Assembly: GCF_000519325.1 (NCBI RefSeq)
Contig: NZ_KI912613.1
Coordinates: 5,058,171 to 5,122,170, forward strand
Direction: 5' to 3'
Length of the DNA stretch: 64,000 nucleotides
Source of the DNA: Patulibacter minatonensis DSM 18081
GTDB lineage: Bacteria > Actinomycetota > Thermoleophilia > Solirubrobacterales > Solirubrobacteraceae
Part shown: positions 44,280 to 53,349 of the stretch, in pieces
Layout: each line of letters begins with the position of its first letter
How positions within the stretch are numbered: the first letter of the stretch is position 1
Program-made: the position numbers and the translations under genes
Notes under the pieces: generated by a model
Told to the model about the DNA's origin: nothing
Seen by the model: the letters and a program-made list of their open reading frames with translations, nothing else
Database searches by the model: none

Positions 44280-44822
44280 TCACGACGAAGCGTCGCGCTC
44301 AGATCTCGCCAGATCCACTTCCTCGGCGAACTCCTTGATCAACCGAGGCCGAATATCCTCGAGCACGATCTCGAAGTAGCGACTGTTGCACCACGTCGTC
44401 AGCCACGCGTGCCATTTGGCCCACGTGTCATCCCCGATCATGTTCCGACGTTTGACCTCCCACGCCTGCTCGAAGATCTCGATCGCCGCCCGCGTGTATC
44501 GGTAGCAGCGCCGCTCATCGACGGTCATGGTCCTCCATGCCCCCCAGTGTTGGCCTCGCTGAGCGACGTTCAAGACCGACACCCGATCGTCGTGCCACGG
44601 ATCCCAGATGCAATCGAGCGACGGATCCTCGACTGCTCGCCACAGGTGTTCCATGTAGGAATCGTTGACGTGTGAATAGGCCGCGAACCCCGCTGCGACT
44701 CGTTCCCCACGCACCTGTGAACCCAAATACCAAAGGCTGACGACGACGACGACGAGTTGTGCGAGAGTCAAGAGGACGGTCACGTCCTCCGAGCTGAGTC
44801 CTGCGACACTCGCGACGAACAT
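44280..44822 (-). CDS. Unknown protein with one N-terminal membrane helix
   Basis: 180 aa. One membrane helix (about residues 14-34), then a soluble region rich in aromatic residues (HVNDSYMEHLWRAVEDPSLD, GAWRTMTVDERRCYRYTRAA, WAKWHAWLTTWCNSRYFEIV). The layout recalls DUF6082/DUF4760-type proteins but I cannot place it. Also of lower GC than the backbone. The 44148-44279 and 44823-45065 gaps around it hold nothing else I can support. Confidence 0.6.
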   Translation of the reverse strand: MFVASVAGLSSEDVTVLLTLAQLVVVVVSLWYLGSQVRGERVAAGFAAYSHVNDSYMEHLWRAVEDPSLDCIWDPWHDDRVSVLNVAQRGQHWGAWRTMTVDERRCYRYTRAAIEIFEQAWEVKRRNMIGDDTWAKWHAWLTTWCNSRYFEIVLEDIRPRLIKEFAEEVDLARSERDASS

Positions 44823-45065
44823 CGGGCCAATCTACCCTCCCGGTAGTGCGCGCGCAGCGCCGCAGAATCTCGGCGCATCGGCGCCCTTGCGCGCCGCTGA
44901 TGACTCGCTCTGGGTGGGGTCGGTGCTCGTCATACCGCCACGGTACGATCGCCTCGATGCCTCTGTGCGAGGTTTCTGGTTGCGAACCGTGACCCGACGC
45001 GAGCCACGCGCCGACGGAAGCACACCCACGACCCAGCCGCAAGCCACCACGGCCTCGGAGACGAA

Positions 45066-45947
45066 GTGACAGACGAACCCGCTCGTCCGGGCGGCACGCA
45101 GGAGGTAGCACCGTCCGATCGTTCCCCGGGGGACGCTCGAGGCGCGTCGCGATCGCGAGCGATGCGGTTGACGAAGGACCTCGACCTGCTGCGCGGTCTC
45201 GCGGCCGACAGCACCGGCGAGGGTCTCGGGGTCGTCCGCCTGGCCACCGCGATCGGCCGCGACAAGAGTCAGGTCTCCCGCAGCCTCCGCGCGCTCGTGG
45301 AGACCGGTCTGGTCGAGCGCGACCCGTCGACCGGCCGGTACCAGCTCGGCCTGGAGCTCTACGCGCTGGCGGCGGCGACCGCGCAGCGCCGGCTGATGTC
45401 GGTCGCGCCCGACGTCCTCCGCCACCTGGCGGGCGAGCTCGACGAGACGGTCCACCTGTGCACGCTGCACGGCATCGACGTCCTCACGCTCCGTTCGGAG
45501 TCCCCGCCGGTCCGGGCGACGGCCTGGGGCGCGTGGGAGGGCGAGACCGCTCCGGCCCACGCCACCAGCGCGGGCCGCGTGCTGCTGGCCGGGCTCCCCC
45601 CGGCGGCGCTCCGGGACCGCTACCGGGCGGCCGAGCTCTCCGGGACGGCGCCGCGCAGCCGGGTGCAGAGCGTCGAGGAGCTCATGGCCGTGCTCGCCGA
45701 CGTCCGGGCCGACGGCACCGCGATCGTCCGCGAGGAGCACGAGGAGGGCGCGGTCGGCGTCTCCGCGCCCGTCCACGACTTCCGCGGCGACCGCGTGGCG
45801 GCGATCAACGTCAGCGGCGAGCGCCGCCTGATGGAGCCGCACCTCGACGACGTCCTCGCGTCGGTGGCCGCGGCGGCGGTCCGACTCTCCCGTCTGCTCG
45901 GCGCGCCGACGACGGTCGACGGCCACATGCCGCGCCGCCCGACCTGA
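45066..45947 (+). CDS. IclR-family transcriptional regulator
   Basis: 293 aa. N-terminal winged helix (LDLLRGLAADSTGEGLGVV, LATAIGRDKSQVSRSLRALV, ERDPSTGRYQLG) and C-terminal IclR effector domain (TVHLCTLHGIDVLTLRSES, APAHATSAGRVLLA, GVSAPVHDFRGDRVAAINVS). IclR proteins control uptake and breakdown of small organic acids and aromatics. No catabolic operon is adjacent. GTG 45066. Confidence 0.9.
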   Translation: MTDEPARPGGTQEVAPSDRSPGDARGASRSRAMRLTKDLDLLRGLAADSTGEGLGVVRLATAIGRDKSQVSRSLRALVETGLVERDPSTGRYQLGLELYALAAATAQRRLMSVAPDVLRHLAGELDETVHLCTLHGIDVLTLRSESPPVRATAWGAWEGETAPAHATSAGRVLLAGLPPAALRDRYRAAELSGTAPRSRVQSVEELMAVLADVRADGTAIVREEHEEGAVGVSAPVHDFRGDRVAAINVSGERRLMEPHLDDVLASVAAAAVRLSRLLGAPTTVDGHMPRRPT

Positions 45948-45988
45948 GCCGGCCGGCTGGTCGCAGCATCGCGGCCTGCGGCGCACCA

Positions 45989-46031
45989 CCCGCAGCCCTC
46001 CGCGGCGTCGGGACGCGCCGCGGCCTGCGGG
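45989..46031. terminator. Composite stem between iclR and obgE
   Basis: Outer arms CCCGCAG (45989-45995) and CTGCGGG (46025-46031); inner arms CCGCGGCG (46000-46007) and CGCCGCGG (46016-46023). Lies between the convergent stops. Confidence 0.55.
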
Positions 46032-46034
46032 CGG

Positions 46035-47375
46035 CTACGCGTCGGGGTCGAACTCGAACAGGACGCCGGCGATCTCGACGTCGTCGCCTGGCTCGAAGCC
46101 CTGCTCCTGCAGCGCCTCGATGACGCCCATCTTCCGGAGGCGGGTCTCGACGTACTCGAGGGCCTCCTCGTTCTCGAGGTCGTGCCGCGAGAGGAGCCTC
46201 ATGATGCCGGCGCCGAAGACGCGGTAGCCGTCCACCGTCCGCTCGACGGCCCAGTCGCGCTCCACGCGGGGGCGGTACACCTTGTGGTCGGCGAGCGGCA
46301 CGTCCGAGAGGTCCGGCGCGTCCGGGCCGAACGCGGGGCGCTCGGGGACGGTGCGCAGCAGCAGCGCGCGGAGGGCGTCGACGCCCTGCCCGGTGGCGGC
46401 CGAGGTGACGACGATCGGCACGTCCGGGACGGGCGGCTCCTCCCACTCCTCGAGGACGGAGGCGTCGGGACCGTCCAGCCGGGTCCGCCACTCGCGGGCC
46501 GCCTCGTCGGCGGCCTCGGGGGTCAGGAGGTCCGCCTTGTTGAGGACGAGGACCCGCGGGAGGCTCGCCAGCCGCGGGTCGTACGCCGCGATCTCGGCCT
46601 CGATCGTCGCGTGGTTCTGCACGGGGTCTGTGCCGTCGAACGGCAGGAGGTCGACGACGTGCACGAGCATGCGGCACCGCTCGACGTGCGCCAGGAACTC
46701 GTGCCCCAGGCCCTTGCCCTCGCTCGCGCCCTCGATCAGCCCCGGGATGTCCGCGAGGATCAGCTGGCGGCGCTCGCCGTCGATGGTGCCGAGGTTCGGC
46801 TCGAGCGTCGTGAACGGGTAGTTCGCGACCTTCGGGCGGGCGCGGGTGGCGCGGGTGATCAGCGACGACTTGCCGGCGTTGGGCATGCCGATCAGCCCGA
46901 CGTCCGCCAGCAGCTTCAGCTTCAGGTCGATCCATCCCTCGTCGCCCGGGAGGCCCTTCTCGGCGAACCGCGGGGCCTGACGCGTGGCGCTGGCGAACCG
47001 GGCGTTGCCCCGGCCCCCCGACCCGCCGCGGGCGATGACGACGCGCTGGCCGGGCAGGACGAGGTCGTGGACCGTCCCGTCGAGGCCGGTGACCTGCGTG
47101 CCCGGCGGGACCTTGACGACGAGGTCCTCGCCGTCGTGCCCCTTCTTCAGCGCGCCCTCGCCGTGCCGGCCGCGCGGCCCCTTGTAGTGGACCCGCCGGC
47201 CGAACGACTGCAGGTCCCGGTACGAGTCGTCGCAGAGGAACTCCACGTTCGAGCCCCGTCCCCCGTCTCCGCCGTCGGGCCCGCCCATCGGCACGTGGGC
47301 CTCGCGCCGGAACGACATGCACCCGTCACCACCGTTGCCGCCCTGGACGAAGATGTGCGCGGAGTCGGAGAGCAC
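46035..47375 (-). CDS. obgE: Obg GTPase (ObgE/CgtA)
   Basis: 446 aa. Essential GTPase acting in 50S assembly and stringent/cell-cycle control. Glycine-rich Obg fold (DSAHIFVQGGNGGDGCMSFR ... to about residue 158), G domain with G1 GMPNAGKSS, G3 DIPGLIEGASEGKGLG and G4 NKADLL, and a C-terminal OCT domain ending in VEIAGVLFEFDPDA. GTG 47375 is chosen because the Obg domain starts at once. Normally follows rpmA; here separated from it by about 2.9 kb. Confidence 0.95.
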   Translation of the reverse strand: MLSDSAHIFVQGGNGGDGCMSFRREAHVPMGGPDGGDGGRGSNVEFLCDDSYRDLQSFGRRVHYKGPRGRHGEGALKKGHDGEDLVVKVPPGTQVTGLDGTVHDLVLPGQRVVIARGGSGGRGNARFASATRQAPRFAEKGLPGDEGWIDLKLKLLADVGLIGMPNAGKSSLITRATRARPKVANYPFTTLEPNLGTIDGERRQLILADIPGLIEGASEGKGLGHEFLAHVERCRMLVHVVDLLPFDGTDPVQNHATIEAEIAAYDPRLASLPRVLVLNKADLLTPEAADEAAREWRTRLDGPDASVLEEWEEPPVPDVPIVVTSAATGQGVDALRALLLRTVPERPAFGPDAPDLSDVPLADHKVYRPRVERDWAVERTVDGYRVFGAGIMRLLSRHDLENEEALEYVETRLRKMGVIEALQEQGFEPGDDVEIAGVLFEFDPDA

Positions 47376-47605
47376 CGAGGGATGGTCGCAGGTGGGGGTC
47401 GGGCGGCGGGGTGCGGGCGCGGATCGATGCGGTGCCGTCAACCGGCAGGCGACCGGCACGGGGCGCGGGTGGCGCGAGGTCGTGAGCCGGGGTGTGCTGC
47501 GGTGCAGCCGCTCGAGGCGGGACGCCCGTCGAGTGGCAGGGTGCTGCGGGCCGCTCGGGAGCCTTCGCGAATCGGGACACCGTCGGGCCGCGAGATGCGC
47601 CGGGG

Positions 47606-47719
47606 ACCGCGATGTGCCAAGCCCCCCGGAATCGTCTGACCTTGGCACTTCGCGGTCGTGCAGCGACCACCAGGTGCCACGGTCCCGCCGCGATCCGGGG
47701 GCTTGGCACCTGGTGGTCG
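47606..47719. repeat. Nested and tandem inverted repeats upstream of obgE
   Basis: Unit 1: ACCGCGATGTGCCAAG (47606-47621) with CTTGGCACTTCGCGGT (47641-47656), 15 of 16 pairs. Unit 2: CGACCACCAGGTGCCA (47664-47679) with TGGCACCTGGTGGTCG (47704-47719), 16 of 16 pairs. The outer parts (GTGCCAAGCCCCC and GGGGGCTTGGCAC) are also complementary, so alternative folds are possible. It may be a REP/MITE-like element or a structured RNA. Nothing else is seen in the 47376-47802 gap. Confidence 0.6.
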
Positions 47720-47802
47720 TAGGCGACCCTCCCGGACGGGCTGGAGTTCCGACGCCGCGGGTCCGCTTGGGGTCGACGTCGCCGACGACGCCGGCCACAC
47801 CG

Positions 47803-48607
47803 TCAGCGACGCGGTCCGCCCCGAGGCCGCTCGCGGGCCACGGCCAGCACGGACGCGATCACCCCGACCACCACCTCGGGGTGCTCCGTGAGGTCCTCCC
47901 AGATCACCGGAACGACGTCGTATCCCTGGGCCTGGAGGCGGGCGCTCTTGCGGCGGTCGCGACGAACGGCGATCCGGTCGCCGTGGAAGGTGAAGCTGTC
48001 GAACTCCACGACGGTGCGCTCGGCGTCCCAGAGCCCGTCGACCTCGAACCCCCCGACGCGCGTATTCATGCGCGGCTGGGGCAGTCCCGCACGGCGGAGC
48101 AGCTCCAGCAGCAGGCGCTCTGCCTCGGAACGGGCGAAGACGCTGCCCGCACCGATCACGCGCGCCACGATCGGCAGCCCCGTACGGCCTCGCGACCGCG
48201 AAAGCAGTGCCCGGACTTCGGGGCGTCGGCAGGATGTCGAGAAGCAGCGCGGCACTCGCATGGCTCACGAAGGCCCCGGGGCCGGCCGCGAGCACGGCGG
48301 CCATGGCTCGGGTCTGGAACGTCGGCGGCACGTGGCCCGTGGCGTACACCCCGACGAGCATCCGGGTCATCCAACCGCTCGCGAGGCGGCTCCGGACCAC
48401 TGATCGGCTGACCCCGCAGGCCTCGAGCTGCCAGGTCGCGACGACCCCGTGCTGCGCGGCAGCGAGGAACGCGATCGCGTGATCGCCACGCAGATCCGAA
48501 GGGACCGTGACGCCGGCACGCGGCACGACGAATCGCGCGACGAGGCCGGGAGTCTTCAGGTCCCGGTCACCGGTCGCCTGGAGCTCGATCGCGGAGACGC
48601 GGCCCAT
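47803..48607 (-). pseudogene. AbiEi-like N-domain plus DUF559 nuclease-like protein, frameshifted and internally deleted
   Basis: From ATG 48607 one frame gives an AbiEi_4-type winged-helix start (AFLAAAQHGVVATWQLEACG, MLVGVYATGHVPPTFQ, GPGAFVSHASAALLLDI). The DUF559 Vsr-like nuclease part (RSEAERLLLELLRRAGLPQP, VGGFEVDGLW, VVEFDSFTFHGDR, RRDRRKSARLQAQGYDVV) is in a different frame ending at 47803. Intact relatives have roughly 100 residues between the two parts; only about 35 codons remain. So a deletion not divisible by three probably broke the gene. A sequencing error alone would not explain the missing length. Confidence 0.65.
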
Positions 48608-48737
48608 CCGCCCATCGTGCCCGCGCCCGCCGCCCCACACCGGGGGGACACGGTTCCGGTGCGGTCCCGTCACCGGTCCGACACGTCCCGCGCCCGCTCC
48701 CACCGACCCACCCCGCCCCCTTTGCCAGACTCGCCCC

Positions 48738-49427
48738 ATGAGCGACCGCAAGACCCTCCTGATCACCGGCGCGTCCACGGGCATCGGCGCTGCGACCGCG
48801 CGTACCGCCGTCGCGGCCGGCTGGAACGTGGCACTGGCCGCACGGTCGAGGGACAAGCTCGACGCGCTGGTGGAGGAGATCGGTGCGGAGCACGCGCTGG
48901 CGACGACGTGCGACGTGACCGAGTTCGCCGAGCTCGAGCAGGCCGTCGTCGCCACGCAGGAACGCTTCGGCGGGCTCGACGCCGTGTTCGCGAACGCCGG
49001 GTTCGGGGCGAAGCGGGGCTTCCGGGAGGAGTCGCCGGAGCAGTGGCGCGACATGGTGCTCACGAACGTCCTGGGCGCGGCGCTGACGATCCGCGCGACG
49101 ATCGACCCGCTGACCGCGTCGAAGGGGCACTTCGTCATCACCGGGTCCGTCGCCGGCCGTCGCCCGCTGCCGGGCAGCCTCTACTCGTCGACGAAGTTCG
49201 CGGTCGGGGCGATGGCCGAGTCGTTGCGTCAGGAGCTGAACGGCACCGGGGCGCGAGTCACCCTCGTCGCGCCCGGCATGGTCGACACCCCGTTCTTCGA
49301 CACGAAGCCCGAGCTGGAGGCGCTGCACCCGGAGGACGTCGCGAACGCGGTCGTCTGGGCGCTCTCGCAGCCGGCGCGGGTGGACGTCAACGACATCCTG
49401 ATCCGGCCGACGGCGCAGGACGGCTGA
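48738..49427 (+). CDS. Short-chain dehydrogenase/reductase
   Basis: 229 aa NAD(P)-dependent oxidoreductase. TGASTGIG cofactor motif (about residues 10-17), CDVTEF (Asp), NAGFG, catalytic Ser in TGSVAGR, Tyr and Lys in YSSTK. The Arg after the second strand (AARSRDK) suggests NADP(H). Substrate unknown. Together with the small gene after it this fills part of the rpmA-obgE break. Confidence 0.9.
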   Translation: MSDRKTLLITGASTGIGAATARTAVAAGWNVALAARSRDKLDALVEEIGAEHALATTCDVTEFAELEQAVVATQERFGGLDAVFANAGFGAKRGFREESPEQWRDMVLTNVLGAALTIRATIDPLTASKGHFVITGSVAGRRPLPGSLYSSTKFAVGAMAESLRQELNGTGARVTLVAPGMVDTPFFDTKPELEALHPEDVANAVVWALSQPARVDVNDILIRPTAQDG

Positions 49428-49463
49428 CCGACGGGCCGGGTGACGGGACCGCACGTCCAACGA

Positions 49464-49484
49464 GGCCCGGCGGACCGCCGGGCC
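49464..49484 (+). terminator. Hairpin after the SDR gene
   Basis: GGCCCGGCGG (49464-49473) and CCGCCGGGCC (49475-49484) are exact complements around one base. It lies 36 bp after the stop. The rest of the 49428-49677 gap shows nothing. Confidence 0.5.
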
Positions 49485-49677
49485 GACAGCAGACCGGCAG
49501 GCCACCCGGCGTGCGGACCGCCCGGCCGGCCGGCGGGGACGGGCAGGCCACCGGCGCACCGCCCTCCCACCGGGGCGCGGACGCCTCGCCCGGCCCGGAG
49601 TCGGTCCGCACCGGACGGCGTCGCCGGTGCCCCGAACCCCTGGCGTGGGGCCGCCCCGTGCGGGTAGCGTGCCGCCC

Positions 49678-50067
49678 ATGAGCCTGATCTCACCCGCCAA
49701 CGCCATCCGCTTCCTCGGGGCCGGACGCATCGTCTTCGGGATCGCGATGATCGCGGTGCCCGAGAAGGTCGGGCAATCGTGGCTCGGTGCGGGCGGCACG
49801 ACGCCCGAGGCCGGCGTGGCGATCCGCGCGGTCGGCATCCGTGACGCCCTGATCGGGATGGCGCTGGTGCACACCGCGACCGATCCACAGCGCGGCTACC
49901 GCTGGGCCCGTACGAGCTCGTTCGGCGACATCACCGACCTCCTCGCCACGCTGGCCGCGGCGAAGGCACTCCCTCGCTCCGGCGTGATCGGCACGGTGGC
50001 GATGGCCGGTGCGGCCGCCGCGTCGAGCATCGCCGTCAGCGAGTGGGTCCGCCGCGAGGAGGCCTGA
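49678..50067 (+). CDS. Small membrane protein (DUF4267-like)
   Basis: 129 aa, three to four hydrophobic helices (IRFLGAGRIVFGIAMIAVPE, AVGIRDALIGMALVHTA, TDLLATLAAAKALP, GTVAMAGAAAASSIAVS). The G-R-I-x-x-G and A-G-I-R-D motifs resemble the DUF4267 family of small integral membrane proteins. Function unknown. ATG 49678. Confidence 0.65.
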   Translation: MSLISPANAIRFLGAGRIVFGIAMIAVPEKVGQSWLGAGGTTPEAGVAIRAVGIRDALIGMALVHTATDPQRGYRWARTSSFGDITDLLATLAAAKALPRSGVIGTVAMAGAAAASSIAVSEWVRREEA

Positions 50068-50205
50068 GCCGCGGAACCCGGTCCGAGGCCTCGCCCGGCG
50101 CGGCGCGGTCGGCCGTCGGAGGCGTCGGCCGCCGCGGGCGCGAGGTCGTCGGCCGCCGGGGCCGCCCGTGAGCTTCGCGCCGCCCGGCCCGCGCGCCTGG
50201 AACGA

Positions 50206-50232
50206 CGACGACCCGCCGGTGGCGGGTCGTCG
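50206..50232 (-). terminator. Hairpin terminator of the mre-rne-rplU-rpmA operon
   Basis: CGACGACCCGCC (50206-50217), loop GGT, GGCGGGTCGTCG (50221-50232): a perfect 12-bp stem about 50 bp past the rpmA stop. It ends the operon before obgE, supporting the idea that obgE is now transcribed separately. Confidence 0.75.
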
Positions 50233-50282
50233 GTCCTGCCCCGACCGCGACGTGCGCGGCGGGTCCTGCGAGGTCTGGTCGC

Positions 50283-50561
50283 TCAGTCGGCGGCGACGGC
50301 CTCGGGGGCCGCGTTCGGGACGACCGAGACGGTTCGGCCGCGCCAGCCGCGCGTGAACGCGACGGTGCCGACGGCCTTCGCGTAGAGCGTGTCGTCCTTG
50401 CCGATGCCGACGCCGACGCCGGGGCGGAAGACGGTGCCGCGCTGGCGGACGATGATCTCGCCACCGGTGACGGACTGGCCGCCGAACACCTTGACGCCGA
50501 GGCGCTGGGAGTTCGAGTCGCGGCCGTTGCGGGAGGAGCCGAGGCCCTTCTTGTGTGCCAT
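50283..50561 (-). CDS. rpmA: 50S ribosomal protein bL27
   Basis: 92 aa. [20 protein letters not shown] is the hallmark N-terminus reaching the peptidyl-transferase centre; [16 protein letters not shown] and [14 protein letters not shown] complete the family pattern. Follows rplU by 28 bp. Confidence 0.97.
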   Translation of the reverse strand: MAHKKGLGSSRNGRDSNSQRLGVKVFGGQSVTGGEIIVRQRGTVFRPGVGVGIGKDDTLYAKAVGTVAFTRGWRGRTVSVVPNAAPEAVAAD

Positions 50562-50589
50562 GAGTTCTGGTGCTCCTTCGAGGTCGGCG

Positions 50590-50904
50590 TTACGCCGAGA
50601 TCGAGTCGATGCGGATCTTGGTGAGCGGCTGGCGGTGGCCCGTGGTGCGCTTGTAGCCGCGCTTGGGCTTGTACTTGAAGATGCGGATCTTCGGGCCCTT
50701 GACGTGCTCGACGATCGTGGCGCCGACCGTGGCGCTCTTCAGCGCGGACGGGTCGACGGTGATCGCGTCGCCGCGCACCAGGACGGGCTCGAGCGTGACG
50801 GTGCCGCCGACCTCGACGTCGAGCTTCTCGACGAGGAGCTCGAGGCCCTGCTCGACGCGGTACTGCTTGCCACCGGTCTTGACGATTGCGTAGAGGCTGC
50901 TCAT
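50590..50904 (-). CDS. rplU: 50S ribosomal protein bL21
   Basis: 104 aa. [16 protein letters not shown] start, [20 protein letters not shown] is the strongly basic rRNA-binding loop, TKIRIDSI end. ATG 50904, 11 bp after the rne stop. Confidence 0.97.
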   Translation of the reverse strand: MSSLYAIVKTGGKQYRVEQGLELLVEKLDVEVGGTVTLEPVLVRGDAITVDPSALKSATVGATIVEHVKGPKIRIFKYKPKRGYKRTTGHRQPLTKIRIDSISA

Positions 50905-50915
50905 GCGGTTACGGC

Positions 50916-53339
50916 TCACTCGGACGAGATGGGCTCTGCGGTCTCACCGGAGGCGAGGTCCTCAGGGGACGCGGCAGAGCGGCGCGCACCTCTGGTGCGG
51001 CGCCGGACAGGAGACGATACGTCATCGGGATCGTCCGCGTCGGCTGCCGTGTCCGGGGTGTTCTCCTCGGAGGTCGCCTGCTCGGCGGCCTTCGCGCCTC
51101 CCCGGCCGCGACGTCCGCGTCCGCGGGACCGGCGACGCGGCTTCCGCGGCTCCCCGTCCTCGTCCTCGCCCCCGTCCTGCGACGTCGTCGTCCCGACCTC
51201 GTCGACGGCCGCGACGATCTCCGAGGCGGCCTCGACGACCTCGTCGGCGGCGTCCTCGAGCTCCTGCGGGTCGAGGGGCGCGTCGTCGTCGGCACCGACC
51301 TCGTCGAACGCGGCGTCCGGCTCGGCGCGCTCGTCGCGCGGCACGTCGGACTGCTCGTCCTCGGACTCCGCGACGGCGTCGATCTCGGCCGCGCGGGCCT
51401 TGGCGCCACGGCGCCGGCGCGAGGAGCGCTTGTTCGTCGCGCCGGTGGCGGAGCCCGAGGGCGCGCCGGCGGCGGCGTCGACGGGCAGGACCGCGTCGGG
51501 CCCGACCAGCACGGCGCTGGCCGACGTGCGGCCGGCGCGCTCGATGCGGACGAGCTTCTTCTCCCCGACGAAGCGGCCCCCGTTGGTCACGGACACGACG
51601 TAGCCGCCGACCTTCGCGACCGCGTCGTCCACGTTGTACATGTGGGGCTCGACGATCTGGACGAGGACCTCCTCGCCCTCCTGGAAGGGGATCGCACGCT
51701 CGCGGACGTCGTCGATCGAGCCCTCCATGACGACCTCGAAGTCGTCGAGCGGCAGGCGCTCGGTGCCCTCGAAGACGAAGTAGCGGCCGGTCTGGGCCTC
51801 GAGCTGGTGGAGCACCTTGGCGCTCTGGCCCGTGAACTCGGCGACGACGCCCGGGTGCATCCGGACGAGGAACGCCTGCGAGGACTCGGGGGCACGGGAG
51901 GCGAGCTCGCGCAGCTGGCGCTCGAACTCGATCGCCAGGGTCTCCTCGCTCTTGATGACGCCGTCGCCGTCGCACGTCGGGCAGGCGCGGGTGATGACCT
52001 CGCGCACGCCCTCCGTGACGTTCTGGCGCGTCATCTCGACGAGCCCGAGCTTCGAGATCTCGGCGGTGAAGGTCTTCGTGCGGTCGTCGCCGAGCTTGTC
52101 GCGCAGCGTCTTCAGGACGTCGCGCTGGTTCTTCGCGCGCGCCATGTCGATGAAGTCGATGACGATGATGCCGCCGATGTCGCGCAGGCGGAGCTCGTTG
52201 ACGACGGCCTCGGCGGCCTCGAGGTTCGTCCGGGTGATCGTGTCCTCGAGCCGGGCCTGCTTGCCCTTGCCCGTGAACGACCCGGAGTTGACGTCGATGA
52301 CCGTCAGGGCCTCGCCGTAGTCGATCATCAGGTAGCCGCCGGAGGGCAGGTCCACGCGCCGGCCGAGCAGGCCGTCGATGACCTCCTCGACGTCGTGGGA
52401 CTCGAACAGCGGCTGCGACTCCTGCCACAGCTCGACCTTGTCGACGAGCTCCGGCGCGGTGCGCGTGAAGAACGACTGCAGGCGCTGGACCTGCTGCGGG
52501 TCGTCGACGATCGCCTTCTCGAACTCCGAGGAGAAGATGTCGCGGACGACCCGGACGGAGAGGTCGGCCTCCTGGAAGACCATGCACGGACCGGTCGTGT
52601 CCTGCGCCCGCTGCTCGAGGACCTCGTGCAGCTTGAAGAGGTACGGCAGCTCGCGCTCGAAGTCCTCGCGGACCGCACCGCGCGCGGCGGTGCGGACGAT
52701 CGCGCCGCCGCCGTTCAGCTCGAGGTTCTTGACCTCCTTGCGCAGCCGGTTGCGCTCCTGGTCGTCGACCTTCTTGGAGACGCCGACGCCCTCGCCCTTC
52801 GGCGCGTACACGAGGTAGCGCCCGGCGATCGTCAGGTCCATCGTGACCCGCGCGCCCTTCGTCTTCAGCGGGTCCTTCGTGACCTGCACGACGAGCTCGT
52901 CGCCCGGCTTGATGAGGTCGGAGATCTTGACGTGGTCGCCCCCTCCCCCGTGGCCGCGCCGCTGGACCTTGACGCCCGGCAGGCGGATCTCGTCGACGTG
53001 GAGGAAGGCGTTCTTCTCCAGCCCGATGTCGACGAAGGCGGCCTCGAGGCCGGGGAGGACGTTGTCGACGCGGCCCTTGTAGACGTTGCCGACGATCGAG
53101 CGGTTCGAGCGGCGCTCGAAGTAGAGCTCCGCGACGCGGTAGCCCTTCGGGGACCCGGACCGGCCGCGACCGCCCCGTCCGCGACGCCGACGACCGCCGG
53201 CGGACGCGCTCTCGCCGTTCTGCTGGCCGGCGCCCTTGGCGGCCTGGCCGGACGGGCGGGCGTCACCGGCTTCGGTGGACTCCAGGAGCGCCACGCGGGT
53301 TTCGCCGCGATCCACGCTCACGAGGACCTGTTTCCTCAT
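50916..53339 (-). CDS. rne: Ribonuclease E/G
   Basis: 807 aa endoribonuclease for mRNA decay and rRNA/tRNA processing. N-terminal S1/RNase-H-like region, interrupted after about residue 25 by a Gly/Arg-rich insert (GGRRRRGRGGRGRSG); VGRV-type S1 motif in NVYKGRVDNVLPGLEAAFVD; catalytic Asp residues in TVIDVNSGSF (about 351) and IVIDFIDMA (about 396); Zn-link CPTCDGDG (about 456). A TRAM/OB-like segment (PHMYNVDDAVAKVGGYVVSV) and an acidic then Arg/Gly-rich tail follow, which may scaffold partners. Follows rodA by 10 bp. Confidence 0.94.
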   Translation of the reverse strand: MRKQVLVSVDRGETRVALLESTEAGDARPSGQAAKGAGQQNGESASAGGRRRRGRGGRGRSGSPKGYRVAELYFERRSNRSIVGNVYKGRVDNVLPGLEAAFVDIGLEKNAFLHVDEIRLPGVKVQRRGHGGGGDHVKISDLIKPGDELVVQVTKDPLKTKGARVTMDLTIAGRYLVYAPKGEGVGVSKKVDDQERNRLRKEVKNLELNGGGAIVRTAARGAVREDFERELPYLFKLHEVLEQRAQDTTGPCMVFQEADLSVRVVRDIFSSEFEKAIVDDPQQVQRLQSFFTRTAPELVDKVELWQESQPLFESHDVEEVIDGLLGRRVDLPSGGYLMIDYGEALTVIDVNSGSFTGKGKQARLEDTITRTNLEAAEAVVNELRLRDIGGIIVIDFIDMARAKNQRDVLKTLRDKLGDDRTKTFTAEISKLGLVEMTRQNVTEGVREVITRACPTCDGDGVIKSEETLAIEFERQLRELASRAPESSQAFLVRMHPGVVAEFTGQSAKVLHQLEAQTGRYFVFEGTERLPLDDFEVVMEGSIDDVRERAIPFQEGEEVLVQIVEPHMYNVDDAVAKVGGYVVSVTNGGRFVGEKKLVRIERAGRTSASAVLVGPDAVLPVDAAAGAPSGSATGATNKRSSRRRRGAKARAAEIDAVAESEDEQSDVPRDERAEPDAAFDEVGADDDAPLDPQELEDAADEVVEAASEIVAAVDEVGTTTSQDGGEDEDGEPRKPRRRSRGRGRRGRGGAKAAEQATSEENTPDTAADADDPDDVSSPVRRRTRGARRSAASPEDLASGETAEPISSE

Positions 53340-53349
53340 GGGGTTGCCT

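Noticed and set aside
44887-45069. 60-codon frame ending on the IclR start (GTGA overlap)
   Set aside because: No domain, no SD, odd composition; the overlap alone is weak evidence.
47606-47719. Inverted repeats considered as insertion-sequence ends
   Set aside because: No transposase and too short between arms; treated as a structured repeat.
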